A stretch of DNA of 64,000 bases from a virus, in the IMG/VR virus record IMGVR_UViG_3300008963_000001, positions 1-64,000 of that record, one strand, 5' to 3'. Below, piece by piece: positions 13,860-22,320 of this stretch. Under the pieces are notes generated by a model, which was given only the letters and a program-made list of their open reading frames with translations, was not told the DNA's origin and did no database searches. Positions within the stretch are counted from its first letter, which is position 1; each line of letters opens with the position of its first letter. Both the position numbers and the translations under genes were made by a program.

Positions 13860-14246
13860 ATGGATGTCAAAGATCAGCTAGTGGCTACATTTATGCAGGC
13901 TGCAGGCGATGATCATACAGACACTCGCAAAGCAAAAAAGAATAAAATAGATTGGTTTTATAATATAAGACCAGATGGTGGTTTAAGATTAACTGAATTT
14001 GGTTTTAAGTATTTAACAATTAAAGCAGAATTAAAATCTTATAAGGTAGATTTACCAAAAGACTTTTCAATAACTCCGCAGGTACTAGTATGGCTAGACA
14101 ATTTTATAGAATCTCCCTACTATCTAACAAAAAAACATATTACAGTATTCAAAGAGAGTTCTGCATTTGAATTATATCTGTTTTCCGGTGACATACGCAA
14201 ATACGGTTACAATAAAGCACTAGCAAAAAGATTAATCCAAGATTAA
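13860..14246 (+). CDS. Conserved phage protein of unknown function
   Basis: 128 residues beginning directly after the previous stop. Aromatic-rich: NKIDWFYNIRPDGGLRLTEFGFKYL, then a helical QVLVWLDNFIESPYYL, then ITVFKESSAFELYLFSGDIRKYG. The shape suggests a small globular DNA- or protein-binding domain; RLTEFGFKYL resembles a winged-helix recognition segment but is too short to claim. No function is recognised. The 30 nt after it carry an A/T-rich stretch without a clear terminator. Confidence 0.55.
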   Translation: MDVKDQLVATFMQAAGDDHTDTRKAKKNKIDWFYNIRPDGGLRLTEFGFKYLTIKAELKSYKVDLPKDFSITPQVLVWLDNFIESPYYLTKKHITVFKESSAFELYLFSGDIRKYGYNKALAKRLIQD

Positions 14247-14276
14247 TTATAGTAGCAGTTAATATAGGTAAATATT

Positions 14277-14546
14277 TTGGAAACGAACTTATCGCCATTG
14301 GACATTTTAAATCAAAGAAGAATGAATTTTTTACCTGTTCATTTTTCTGTAACAGAAGTACCCGAAGCACATAAAAGCGATATCAGGCTTTGGATACAGA
14401 ATAGATTACATGGCAGGTATTTTTTAGGAACACGTCCTATTGTAAGTTCGAAAAACAAATTGGTAACACCTACAGTAGTAGGGTTTGAAGACAAGAAAGA
14501 ATTAACATATTTTATGTTGGCATGCCCGTTTCAAAGGAGAAAATAA
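14277..14546 (+). CDS. Small protein of unknown function, probable TTG start
   Basis: 89 residues if started at TTG 14277, which has AGG 8 nt upstream. The first internal ATG (14322) would give 74 residues and has a poorer ribosome site. The protein has a helix (VPEAHKSDIRLWIQNRL) followed by a strand-rich end (RYFLGTRPIV, KLVTPTVVGFEDK). The stop overlaps the next start (TAATG). No family is recognised; the start is uncertain. Confidence 0.5.
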   Translation: METNLSPLDILNQRRMNFLPVHFSVTEVPEAHKSDIRLWIQNRLHGRYFLGTRPIVSSKNKLVTPTVVGFEDKKELTYFMLACPFQRRK

Positions 14547-14779
14547 TGGAAGAGCAAAACGTCGATACAAACGAAGTCGAAAACACCGAACAGCAGCCTG
14601 CAGAAGGTCAGCAGCCCGCAGACTTAAATATCAGCGATTTAGCCGCTCTGAAAAGCATTGTAGAAATTGCAACACAGCGCGGCGCATTTAGAGCAAACGA
14701 GCTCGAAGCTGTAGGCAAAACTTTTAACAAGCTAGAAACATTCCTACAGACTGTTTCATCAGCACAAAAGGAAGAATAA
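14546..14779 (+). CDS. Small acidic conserved phage protein
   Basis: 77 residues from ATG 14546. The first 35 are acidic, Gln/Pro-rich and probably disordered (EEQNVDTNEVENTEQQPAEG). Residues 36-77 form two amphipathic helices, DLAALKSIVEIATQRGAFRANELEAV and KTFNKLETFLQTV. This helix pair resembles a small conserved protein of T4-like marine phages whose role I do not know. It overlaps both neighbours by one base, so the three genes are likely coupled. Confidence 0.6.
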   Translation: MEEQNVDTNEVENTEQQPAEGQQPADLNISDLAALKSIVEIATQRGAFRANELEAVGKTFNKLETFLQTVSSAQKEE

Positions 14780-15420
14780 TGAAAGCAATTAAACACACCG
14801 GCAAAATGAAGAACACGGGAAGCAAAGTTCTTGTAGCATTTAGAACACTTCCCGGAGAAAGCGACAAAGCATTGGTATTTAGAGTAGATACTCTACCCGA
14901 TTCCTATCACGATGCTCTTATGGATATGATCGAAACTGAACAGGTGCAACAGGCATTTGAACTGGGAGAAATGTTGTTTATTAGGAGTTTTCCAGACGGT
15001 AGACCTATGTTGCAGGCGCTTCGCGCAGATGATAGGTTGAAGAAGGTATCTACTGATGATGTCCTAATGACGCCGAATCCCACTTCTGAAGTTGTGCTAT
15101 CAGAGCTTAACAAAATGATTGCAGAGCAAAAGAATATAGCAGTCGATGACCTTTATACTTTTGTTAAGGGGGCGCCGAAAAAAGAAGAAGTGGAAGCTAG
15201 CAATAACACTGTTGCAACTGCGGAAACTTTACCATCCGACGAGCCAGCACCAGTTGCTGCAGACGCAGGTGAAGTTCTCGACGATGCAGCTCTTGCAAAG
15301 TCTTACCGCAGTCAGGCAGACGCTATGTACAAGGAAGCGGCTAGATTAAGAAGAGAAGCAGACGAACTAGATCCGCCTAAGAAGAAGACTACTAAAAAAT
15401 CATCAAAAGAGGAAGCTTAG
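14779..15420 (+). CDS. Conserved T4-like marine phage protein with disordered C-terminus
   Basis: 213 residues. The ordered N-terminal domain (1-120) contains GKMKNTGSKVLVAFRTLPGESDKALVF, DSYHDALMDMIETEQVQQAFELGEML and FPDGRPMLQALRADDRL, a form I recognise from T4-like marine phages without a known role. Residues 125-175 are Ala/Pro/acidic and probably disordered. The end is a Lys/Arg helix and a Lys-Thr-rich tail (KKKTTKKSSKEEA) suggesting nucleic-acid contact. The stop codon lies in the loop of a bidirectional terminator. Confidence 0.65.
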   Translation: MKAIKHTGKMKNTGSKVLVAFRTLPGESDKALVFRVDTLPDSYHDALMDMIETEQVQQAFELGEMLFIRSFPDGRPMLQALRADDRLKKVSTDDVLMTPNPTSEVVLSELNKMIAEQKNIAVDDLYTFVKGAPKKEEVEASNNTVATAETLPSDEPAPVAADAGEVLDDAALAKSYRSQADAMYKEAARLRREADELDPPKKKTTKKSSKEEA

Positions 15421-15432
15421 AGCTTCCTTTTT
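15411..15432. terminator. Bidirectional terminator between converging genes
   Basis: A perfect 7-bp inverted repeat (GGAAGCT 15411-15417, AGCTTCC 15421-15427) has a 3-nt loop. It is followed on the plus strand by five T residues and on the minus strand by TCTTTT. Both converging genes end inside it: TAG 15418-15420 on plus and TAA 15419-15417 on minus. Confidence 0.85.
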
Positions 15433-16652
15433 CGTGTGTTTCCGTAATGAATTACTTTGCTCGCATGCGAGTAGAATTTCCTCCATGGATCGACCACTAT
15501 GCTGCCTATAGGAATAGTGCAGTATAATTCGTCTTTAGCTTGATTCTTTTGCCCGGTATATTCATAAGTAACTTCAGCAGAATGCGCCATTAGAAACACT
15601 CCGGGATCCCTCGGTTCGTAATCATCTCCTGTGTACGGATCTATATAGGTAGGGGTAAAGCCGTGCTCCTTACAATAGTGCCCGACTAACAGGCTATAAC
15701 TCCCGTCTAAATAAGGAACTTTAGGCTTATACGCTTTGCCATGAATGTATATGGGCATGTTTTCTTCGTTGGCAATGTCAATTAAAAATTTAGCAAGATT
15801 CTCTGCTTGTGTTTCTCTCGCGCTCATAATAGCATCGAATAGATCATATCCTAGGTCCAGCTCTTGTGCCATGTATCTAAGCGCAATATTGTCTCTAGGA
15901 TGACATGCTCCGCCGTCTCCCATACCAGCAGTCATATACTGTGGGCTCATAATTCGCATCTTAGACTGCGCTAGAGCGTCTGTAACGACATCTACGTTAA
16001 TATTGCCCTGTTGCATAGCCACGTCTTGAATCATGTTAACAAGGCTTACTTTGGCGCTTATAAAGGTATTGTAAAATACTTTGATACACTCGCATTCGTC
16101 GTATGTACCTATAACATAACGAGGATCGTTTTCCATTATAGTATCATAAAATTGCTTCAACTGTTTTGCATCACCTGTTTCTTTACCGTCGTCGGTGCCT
16201 ATCATAATCATCTCAGGATTGATCATATCCCATGCTACCGATCCCATTGCAATTAGATAAGGATTATATACAAAACGAGTGTTTGTGGCTTTAAGGACAA
16301 ATTCTCTTCGAACAGTGCCGGGAAGCACTGTAGATATTAGAACCAACAATTGATCGTTGTTCATGTGTGTATTGGCTTCGGTTAATACTTCGTTGACTAT
16401 ATTGTAACTAAAATCCCTAGGCTCTAAATGTGCAGTAGGTGCACTTCCGTCGTAGTCTTTATCGTGAGGAGTAGGCACGGCTACAAAAACAATATCAACA
16501 TCGTCGACACAATCTTTAATACTATCAACAATGTCGACTTTATCGCTTGTATACTTTTCAATGTCATATCCTTTTACAGTGTGACCTTTGTCTACTATTG
16601 CCTCTGCGCAGGGCATGCCTAATTTGCCTATTCCGATATAGCCAATATGCAT
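15417..16652 (-). CDS. ugd: Nucleotide-sugar (UDP-glucose type) 6-dehydrogenase
   Basis: Oxidises C6 of an NDP-sugar to the uronic acid using NAD+, typically UDP-glucose to UDP-glucuronate for surface glycans. 411 residues from ATG 16652, which has GGAGG 5 nt upstream. The Rossmann motif is at the N-terminus (GYIGIGKLGMP). The conserved STVLPGT follows (107-113), then the catalytic-domain helix ECIKVFYNTFISAKVS with the general Lys, and AGMGDGGACHPRDN carrying catalytic C250. The C-terminal third is the nucleotide-binding domain. It is transcribed opposite to the replication genes and is the first member of the sugar-related island. The substrate could be a different NDP-hexose. Confidence 0.9.
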   Translation of the reverse strand: MHIGYIGIGKLGMPCAEAIVDKGHTVKGYDIEKYTSDKVDIVDSIKDCVDDVDIVFVAVPTPHDKDYDGSAPTAHLEPRDFSYNIVNEVLTEANTHMNNDQLLVLISTVLPGTVRREFVLKATNTRFVYNPYLIAMGSVAWDMINPEMIMIGTDDGKETGDAKQLKQFYDTIMENDPRYVIGTYDECECIKVFYNTFISAKVSLVNMIQDVAMQQGNINVDVVTDALAQSKMRIMSPQYMTAGMGDGGACHPRDNIALRYMAQELDLGYDLFDAIMSARETQAENLAKFLIDIANEENMPIYIHGKAYKPKVPYLDGSYSLLVGHYCKEHGFTPTYIDPYTGDDYEPRDPGVFLMAHSAEVTYEYTGQKNQAKDELYCTIPIGSIVVDPWRKFYSHASKVIHYGNTRKRKL

Positions 16653-16662
16653 CAATACCTCC

Positions 16663-16670
16663 AATAAATA
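16663..16670 (+). promoter_or_regulatory. T4-late-type promoter octamer for the divergent plus-strand pair
   Basis: AATAAATA, 27 nt before ATG 16697, within the 44-nt divergent gap between the dehydrogenase and the next gene. It overlaps the region upstream of the dehydrogenase ribosome site. It predicts late expression of the two genes to its right. Confidence 0.5.
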
Positions 16671-16696
16671 ATAGTTGTATTTAATTGGAACACGAT

Positions 16697-17911
16697 ATGA
16701 AGAGAATTTTTAACGCAATAGCAGAAAATGAATATGTAGAAGAGACTCTCGACAGTATTTTTACTGTATTGCTTAGAGAGACAACAGAGCAATCACAATT
16801 CCACTATTTAGACAAATATTCTTATATTGAAGGATTGCTTAAATATACCGATTTTACTAAAACCACTGATCTTTTCCAGTATATCAGACCCAAAATTCTC
16901 AAAAAAATAAGAAAAAGACGTTGTTTTTTTGTTTTTGATGCAAGTACCGAAGGCTTTAGCCCAATTTACGATTGGCTGTTTTTTGATTGCTTGTATTACA
17001 GTTGTGAGAAATATTCAATCGATCCCCGTCAAGTAATTTTTGTCAGTGCCAATCTAAGAGACGATCAAAATATAAAAAAATATTGTAGAGACAATAAAAA
17101 AGTACCTTTAAGAGTGTTCTGTTTCCCTAGTTTTGAGCAGGTTCTAGCAATAGATGAGAGACAAAAAGACCAAGAAATTGAAAAATTTTATGATATAGCA
17201 ATCGAAAAGGCACACACTAATTATAATGGAAAAATTCTATCTAGTCTAAGTAGAACCAATAGGCATTATAGAAGCCTGTCAATTTTTCTTACATATCACA
17301 GTAAATTAAGGAATATATCTCTTTTAAGTCATAATACAATAGATATTAGAGACAAAAAAAGATGGTTACAATCATATGGTCTTGCACATTGGGACGAAGG
17401 ATCGGTAGATGAATGGACAAGAGAATTACCGATGACGATTGATAGAAAAGATTTTTCTACAAATTGGGCAATAGATACACCTTATCGACATATACATGAT
17501 CAAACAGTATTTCAGGTTGTAAACGAAACTCATCAAAATAACTGGAATAAAACAAGTATGTTTTTCAGTGAAAAAACATTTAGACCCGTTGCATATTTTC
17601 AACCATTTGTAATTTATGGCCAAGCAGGGTGCAATAGATGGCTATCTAAAATAGGATATCACACCTACGATCCTTGGTTCGATCTATCGTTTGACGATAT
17701 CGAAGATCCTGTAAAACGTTGCCAAACAATGATAGAAATGCTAGAAGATACTGCATCGATGCTATTACAAATGGATCGAGAACAACAATTAAATTGGCGC
17801 TTCAAACAACCTGATCTACTCAAATCGAACTTTAAGACAATGGTAGAATCTCGTTACAGTAGACAAAAACTTCAAGACTTTCTAAAGAAAATTCAATATG
17901 AAAAAATATAA
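16697..17911 (+). CDS. Glycosyltransferase-like conserved marine phage protein
   Basis: 404 residues from ATG 16697 (a TTG 12 nt earlier is possible). The N-terminal two thirds are Lys/Arg/aromatic-rich with Rossmann-like strands (RCFFVFDAS, QVIFVSANL, VPLRVFCF). The C-terminal third has the distinctive MFFSEKTFRPVAYFQPFVIYG, then NRWLSKIGYHTYDPWFD and a helical tail. I associate this C-terminal pattern with a widespread marine-phage protein often found among glycosyltransferases, but no activity is established. It lacks membrane segments. It overlaps the next gene by 14 nt, so both are probably made together. Confidence in the sugar-transfer role is low; that it is a real gene is certain. 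Confidence 0.6.
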   Translation: MKRIFNAIAENEYVEETLDSIFTVLLRETTEQSQFHYLDKYSYIEGLLKYTDFTKTTDLFQYIRPKILKKIRKRRCFFVFDASTEGFSPIYDWLFFDCLYYSCEKYSIDPRQVIFVSANLRDDQNIKKYCRDNKKVPLRVFCFPSFEQVLAIDERQKDQEIEKFYDIAIEKAHTNYNGKILSSLSRTNRHYRSLSIFLTYHSKLRNISLLSHNTIDIRDKKRWLQSYGLAHWDEGSVDEWTRELPMTIDRKDFSTNWAIDTPYRHIHDQTVFQVVNETHQNNWNKTSMFFSEKTFRPVAYFQPFVIYGQAGCNRWLSKIGYHTYDPWFDLSFDDIEDPVKRCQTMIEMLEDTASMLLQMDREQQLNWRFKQPDLLKSNFKTMVESRYSRQKLQDFLKKIQYEKI

Positions 17912-18749
17912 AAGACTTTTTACATTTGGGTGCAGTTTTACTGACTACTGGTGGCTTACATGGCCAGAAATTTTAGGCTACGAACTAGATGTTCCAGTAT
18001 ACAACTATGGCAGATGTGGTGCCGGCAACACTTATATTTTCAACACATTCTGCCAAGCAGATGCAAAATTTAATTTTAACGAACACGACTTAGTAGTAAT
18101 CAGCTGGACCAATGTTGCTAGAGAAGACAGACACGTAAACGGAGATTGGATAACCCCAGGAAATATCTACACTCAAGATATATACGGCGCAAAGTATGTA
18201 AAAAAATGGGCAGATACGTTAGGATATTTAGTAAGAGACCTAGCCTATATACATTCTGCAACAGAAATTTTAAAAACACGCGGTGTAGATTTTTATAATT
18301 TACAGATGTGCGAACTAGTATATCAAGCCGATCAACAGTCTGCAGATTTTAACGTAGCAGATAAAGAAAATAAACATTATCAAAATTTAAAAAAACAATA
18401 CAAAAAAACTATAGACACATTAAAGCCTAGTTTTATGACTGTTCTTTGGGATAATAATATTGGTAGTAACAAACACCTTTTAGATAAAAAATATTTTAAT
18501 TATTTTAGCGACGGGCACCCGCTACCTCTAGAGCACTTGGCATATTTAGAAAATATTTTAAATATAGATTTTTCCAAGAACACTAACAATGTTGTTAGAC
18601 AAAAACAAGAAAAATTTATTTCGATAATCAATCAAGCAGAGCAGGAATATAAAAAAAGTTTTCATTTATTCGAATTACCGCAAATTATACAAAATAGAAT
18701 AACGGAAGAATGTAAGCTAAAGATAGAACTAAAACCAAATGTCTTGTAA
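17898..18749 (+). CDS. SGNH/GDSL-hydrolase-like protein
   Basis: 283 residues. The N-terminal block FTFGCSFTDYW matches GDS-block placement with Cys for Asp before Ser12-13, followed by YNYGRCGAGNTY (block II Gly and Asn) and a C-terminal FSDGHPLPLEHLAYL (block V, Asp and His of the catalytic dyad). Family members remove acetyl or other acyl groups from sugars or lipids. Such proteins are common in marine phages and glycan loci. There is no signal peptide, so it acts in the cytoplasm or on the virion. The last 21 nt overlap the converging radical SAM gene. Confidence 0.65.
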   Translation: MKKYKRLFTFGCSFTDYWWLTWPEILGYELDVPVYNYGRCGAGNTYIFNTFCQADAKFNFNEHDLVVISWTNVAREDRHVNGDWITPGNIYTQDIYGAKYVKKWADTLGYLVRDLAYIHSATEILKTRGVDFYNLQMCELVYQADQQSADFNVADKENKHYQNLKKQYKKTIDTLKPSFMTVLWDNNIGSNKHLLDKKYFNYFSDGHPLPLEHLAYLENILNIDFSKNTNNVVRQKQEKFISIINQAEQEYKKSFHLFELPQIIQNRITEECKLKIELKPNVL

Positions 18750-19904
18750 TTCAGGAAAAGTTTTGCAAAAACTTTGAGATCTTTTAGAATCAAGTTCTTT
18801 GGTAATTGCTTTAAACATTCTATGTATATTGTTGTCGTACTGGCTATTTTGTAAAAAACTAATTACACCGTTTATTTGATTTTCTACATGTTCATTATAT
18901 CTAGTTTTGTTGGATTCTAATTTATCAATAATTTTTTCTTTGAGCGGTTGCGGGATAATTTGGAAAGTATAAAACGACGGGTTTTGGATGCAATATAATA
19001 TTGGATAAAAGTCATCTATATCGAACAAGTTGTTTTCTAAAAGATAGTCAAAAAATTCAGGTATTGTGTATACATTAAACACACTAACTACAGAACTCAG
19101 TGAAAGAGCTACATTATCTCCTAGTGAGTTTATTTCTCTAATATTTTCTTCGATATCTTGCCATTTAGATCCGTCTCTAATATACTCTGCACGACTGCCC
19201 CAGCTATCTAGACTCCCTGAGATTACAATATTATTAATTTTATTCCAATAGTCTACAACTTTCTTGTCCTTAAATTTCAACTTGGATAGATTCGAGTTAT
19301 ACCTTATTTTTACATCGCGCCGATTCATTTTAACTATTTCATCTAAGATATCATAGTGTGTTTGCATCAGCAAGGGTTCGCCGCCTGCAAAATAAAAAGT
19401 ATCTACATAAGGAAAATGCTGTTTTATATCTTCGTACAGTTCTGTATTTTCTTTGCCGCCCGCAAAAACATATGTTTTTGCATGATTGTTTTCTTTTGCC
19501 CAGCTTGAACTAAATGTAGGACTACAGCTTCTGCATTTAAAATTACAGATGTTGCTCCACCTCACGTCTATGTAACGCAGTTTAAACTCAGGCAGGCATC
19601 CGTTATCTTCTGTAACATCTTTGAGATACGCATACTTTTCAAAATCTCTGTTCGCTTCCTGCCTAAAACTTGCATTTCCGTTATCCTCGTTGTTATAACA
19701 ACTTGTGCAAGTATCGCTGCGCTCGCCATTCAACATCTTTTTGCGCAGGTCGCGATATGCTTTTTGATTCCAAATATCTTCTATTCTATCTTGTCTAACA
19801 TTACCTAGAGACAATGTGTGGTTAGCAACACAGCAGGGCAATACTTTACCGTCTGTATCCGCATACATGTGTATCCAAGGCAAAATGCAAAACGTATCGG
19901 CCAT
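18729..19904 (-). CDS. Radical SAM protein with N-terminal SPASM/twitch-type cysteine region (copy 1)
   Basis: 391 residues. The N-terminal 75 residues carry a SPASM/twitch-like set of cysteines: C6 (FCILPWIHMY), C24-C25 (VLPCCVAN) and C66/C69 (CTSCYNNED), with the LGNVRQDRIEDIWN linker typical of such domains. The radical SAM core follows: CNFKCRSC (C120, C124, C127), then TFYFAGGEPLL (GGEP) and strands of a partial barrel. Usual SPASM proteins carry the auxiliary-cluster domain at the C-terminus; here it comes first. Such proteins modify peptides, sugars or other small substrates; the substrate here is unknown. It directly follows a related protein with no gap and ends the nine-gene operon. 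Confidence 0.8.
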   Translation of the reverse strand: MADTFCILPWIHMYADTDGKVLPCCVANHTLSLGNVRQDRIEDIWNQKAYRDLRKKMLNGERSDTCTSCYNNEDNGNASFRQEANRDFEKYAYLKDVTEDNGCLPEFKLRYIDVRWSNICNFKCRSCSPTFSSSWAKENNHAKTYVFAGGKENTELYEDIKQHFPYVDTFYFAGGEPLLMQTHYDILDEIVKMNRRDVKIRYNSNLSKLKFKDKKVVDYWNKINNIVISGSLDSWGSRAEYIRDGSKWQDIEENIREINSLGDNVALSLSSVVSVFNVYTIPEFFDYLLENNLFDIDDFYPILYCIQNPSFYTFQIIPQPLKEKIIDKLESNKTRYNEHVENQINGVISFLQNSQYDNNIHRMFKAITKELDSKRSQSFCKTFPELQDIWF

Positions 19905-21275
19905 CTATGCTACCTCACAATAGTCTTGCATGAATTCTACATATTCTGGAAATGTTTCCTGAAAGTTTGTTTGCCGTCTTCTGTCGTATTCTCTAAACCA
20001 GCGGGCAAAATCTCTCCTGCCTTCTTGAATTTTTGATTCTGAGTACTTTGTTACATTCATGTATTCTACAACACGCTTGAATTTTTCATATTCGATAGTT
20101 GAAAATTTAAATTTATCGTTGTTATCAAGATTATTTCGAATGTAGGCTAGATTTTCTTTCATATATGGCATGAATTTATCTTTCGGTAATATATTCATAT
20201 CATATTGCAGGGGTTCTTTTAAGTAGGGAGTGTCGAACCGGATTCTCTGCCATTGTTTTTGGTTGTCGATATTATATCGACTTCGCCACTCTAGCATTTT
20301 TTCTAACAGGCTAGTAAAATTGGCTACTGTTAGAATGTTGAATGTTATCATAAAGGTGATCGGCAGATTGGTTTTAGTAAGATATAAATCTAAATTGCGT
20401 TCCCAAAGTTCTATATCGAGACCGGTCCTTAAATATTCTGCACGATTGCCCCAGGTGTCTATCGATGTAAAAACTTTAAAATCTTTAATGCAGTTGTTCG
20501 CTATGAGATTGTTGATTTTGTCTGCTAACCGCTCTACTAATTTAGTTTTTACACCTAAATTTGTGTTTATGTTTAATTCTAATTGCGGTTGAGGATTTTT
20601 TTCTAGCTCGTCGAACAATCTCCACGTGCTTTGTTGCAATAATGGCTCCCCGCCGGTGATTCTAAGGATAGTAAGTGTTTTTATTAGTTCTGGCCACCAC
20701 TCCCACCATGCGTCAACATAGGGATTTTCTTCTTCCTTGTAAACATTGAACCAGTCAATGTCGTTCCTATGATTTTTTACCATATCATAGGGTCCAAAAT
20801 CTCTAATTTCTTTGTGGTAAGTGCTAGAATGCTTAGGATGGCAATAGCCACACTTGAAGTTGCACTCATTTCCGAAACTTATTTCCACGTATTGAGGATT
20901 TATATTTTGGTCCCATGAACCTTTTGTTATTTGATCGTATCTCTCTGGTGTGTAGATACTTGCGTTGCGCTCTTTTCTGTCGGAAATGTATTCTTTGCCT
21001 AAATCTTCGATATTCCAGCAATACTGGCACCCCGAAGGTCTTTCTCCCTCTAACATTTCTGCTCTTTCTAACTTCTTAAGTGGTGTATTATGGAGCGCAC
21101 TGGGGTTTTCTTTGAGTTCTTCTATTGGTATCGGGTGCGGTGCAGGATGATAACAACTGTGAGTTTCACCAGTTTGTAAATAAATTGTAGTGTGATGCCA
21201 CTTGGCAAGGCAGAAGCTAGGACTAACTGCGTCCATTAAAGGAATTATCTTATCAATCTGCTCTTTATTACTCAT
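19905..21275 (-). CDS. Radical SAM protein with N-terminal SPASM/twitch-type cysteine region (copy 2)
   Basis: 456 residues from ATG 21275, which overlaps the preceding stop; a TTG 12 nt earlier is less likely. It is built like its neighbour: N-terminal cysteines C22 (FCLAKWHHTTIYL), C41 (HSCYHP), C83/C86 (GCQYCWNIED), then the core CNFKCGYC (C138, C142, C145), a Trp-rich insertion (AWWEWWPELIKTL) and RITGGEPLL. TSIDTWGNRAEYLR corresponds to SLDSWGSRAEYIR in copy 1, showing common ancestry. It ends with an Arg-rich stretch and FPEYVEFMQDY, parallel to FPELQDIWF of copy 1. The substrate is unknown. Tandem radical SAM genes of this type in one operon suggest consecutive or heteromeric action. 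Confidence 0.8.
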   Translation of the reverse strand: MSNKEQIDKIIPLMDAVSPSFCLAKWHHTTIYLQTGETHSCYHPAPHPIPIEELKENPSALHNTPLKKLERAEMLEGERPSGCQYCWNIEDLGKEYISDRKERNASIYTPERYDQITKGSWDQNINPQYVEISFGNECNFKCGYCHPKHSSTYHKEIRDFGPYDMVKNHRNDIDWFNVYKEEENPYVDAWWEWWPELIKTLTILRITGGEPLLQQSTWRLFDELEKNPQPQLELNINTNLGVKTKLVERLADKINNLIANNCIKDFKVFTSIDTWGNRAEYLRTGLDIELWERNLDLYLTKTNLPITFMITFNILTVANFTSLLEKMLEWRSRYNIDNQKQWQRIRFDTPYLKEPLQYDMNILPKDKFMPYMKENLAYIRNNLDNNDKFKFSTIEYEKFKRVVEYMNVTKYSESKIQEGRRDFARWFREYDRRRQTNFQETFPEYVEFMQDYCEVA

Positions 21276-22320
21276 AAACTTTATCAAACTGCTGTTTTAA
21301 CCAATCAAAATCATTTATAGACTCGAATCCGTCTCGATCGGTTCTGTGGGTTAAGCCGAATGCGTAACCTTGTTCGGCACCTGTTAATGCATACTGGCCA
21401 AACGGCTTGTCTGATCCTACAGTTTTCCAAATTTTTAATCTTTCTTCGGTGTCGTCGTCTACTTGATTAGGAATAATTTTACTTGATAACTTGGCACATT
21501 CTCGAAATGCTGATTTCCATGTATTAAAAGGATCAGTATTAAACTCTGTTGTGTTAGAAACAGTGTCGATATATTTAAATTTTCCGCTTATACTAGTAGT
21601 CATGTCGGTTTTTTCGGAGTCGACATCTAACGTGTAGCTTCTTGGTAACAGTTTAACACCACCATACCCGTATTTTAATCCATTTATAGGATTATTGCTT
21701 GCCCAAACATAAACAGTGTCTCTCTGAAATTGATCAGGGGAATGATCAAATCTAAAATTATCATCTATATCAGCATCGCCGTCTACTACATAAAACATTT
21801 CCGACGTAACAAGCTTTGCAGCTTCTCTATGTGCATTATGGATTCCTTTAACACCATGAATTCTGTGAGCAGCGGGCGCCTTTTGTTTTAGTTTTCTAAA
21901 GTTTTTTTCTGCATTTGGTTCATTGTAACTAATAAAGACCACTTCAAAGAATTCATCCTGCTTTTTAGGGCGGCTTATTTCTAGGTTAACTTCTTTTCGG
22001 TTAATAAAAAATTTATGTTTAAATTCAACTTTACTAGGATTTAGGTTTTTTGGGAACAAGCAAACACCGTCAAATGTTCCGCCGTTCTTAAAAATATGAA
22101 CAAACATGTCGTCGTATTTGTCAGCACGATATGAATTTAAGTCAAAGTCGTAATCAATTTCTAGATTATCCCATACAACCCAAAACATCTTTGTTAGAGA
22201 TTTTTTCTTCAGCTGATCAAACTCGGCATCCGGAGGCATTCTATATGCTCTTGGATAATGAATCTTAAATTCATCCCAATCTTTATTGTTCGTGCCTAGG
22301 TATATTATATCGTAGTTCAT
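21268..22320 (-). CDS. GT-A-like glycosyltransferase-type protein with internally duplicated domain
   Basis: 350 residues. The C-terminal two thirds (from about residue 125) match the neighbouring upstream gene: FEVVFISYNEPNAEKNF, HRIHGVKGIHNAHREAA, FYVVDGDADI (a DxD-type metal site), then NPINGLKYGYGGVKLLPR and PFNTWKSAFREC. The first 120 residues look like a worn copy of the same unit: a Pro-Arg-Ala-Tyr-Arg segment, MFWVVWDNLEIDYDFDL in place of the DGD strand, then MFVHIFKNGGTFDGVCLFPK. The family is common in T4-like marine phages and is assigned to nucleotide-sugar transferases only by its GT-A pattern. It overlaps its neighbours by 4 and 8 nt. Confidence 0.6.
   Translation of the reverse strand: MNYDIIYLGTNNKDWDEFKIHYPRAYRMPPDAEFDQLKKKSLTKMFWVVWDNLEIDYDFDLNSYRADKYDDMFVHIFKNGGTFDGVCLFPKNLNPSKVEFKHKFFINRKEVNLEISRPKKQDEFFEVVFISYNEPNAEKNFRKLKQKAPAAHRIHGVKGIHNAHREAAKLVTSEMFYVVDGDADIDDNFRFDHSPDQFQRDTVYVWASNNPINGLKYGYGGVKLLPRSYTLDVDSEKTDMTTSISGKFKYIDTVSNTTEFNTDPFNTWKSAFRECAKLSSKIIPNQVDDDTEERLKIWKTVGSDKPFGQYALTGAEQGYAFGLTHRTDRDGFESINDFDWLKQQFDKVYE

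Noticed and set aside
14241-14260. Minus-strand promoter-like motif (TGCTACTATAAT) inside the plus-strand gene run
   Set aside because: It matches the -10 region of the operon promoter at 25878 but has no -35 box and would transcribe antisense to 13860-14246; kept only as a coincidence.
4136-15420. QueC (preQ0 synthase) gene
   Set aside because: No protein in the window shows the SGGxDS-type ATP-binding loop of QueC; the phosphoribosyltransferase and GT genes are different families.
18755-18785. A/T-rich hairpin near the convergent gene ends at 18729-18749 as a terminator
   Set aside because: The stem (AAAGTTTT/AAAACTTT) is almost all A/T, lies inside the radical SAM coding region and lacks a proper T-run in the right place.
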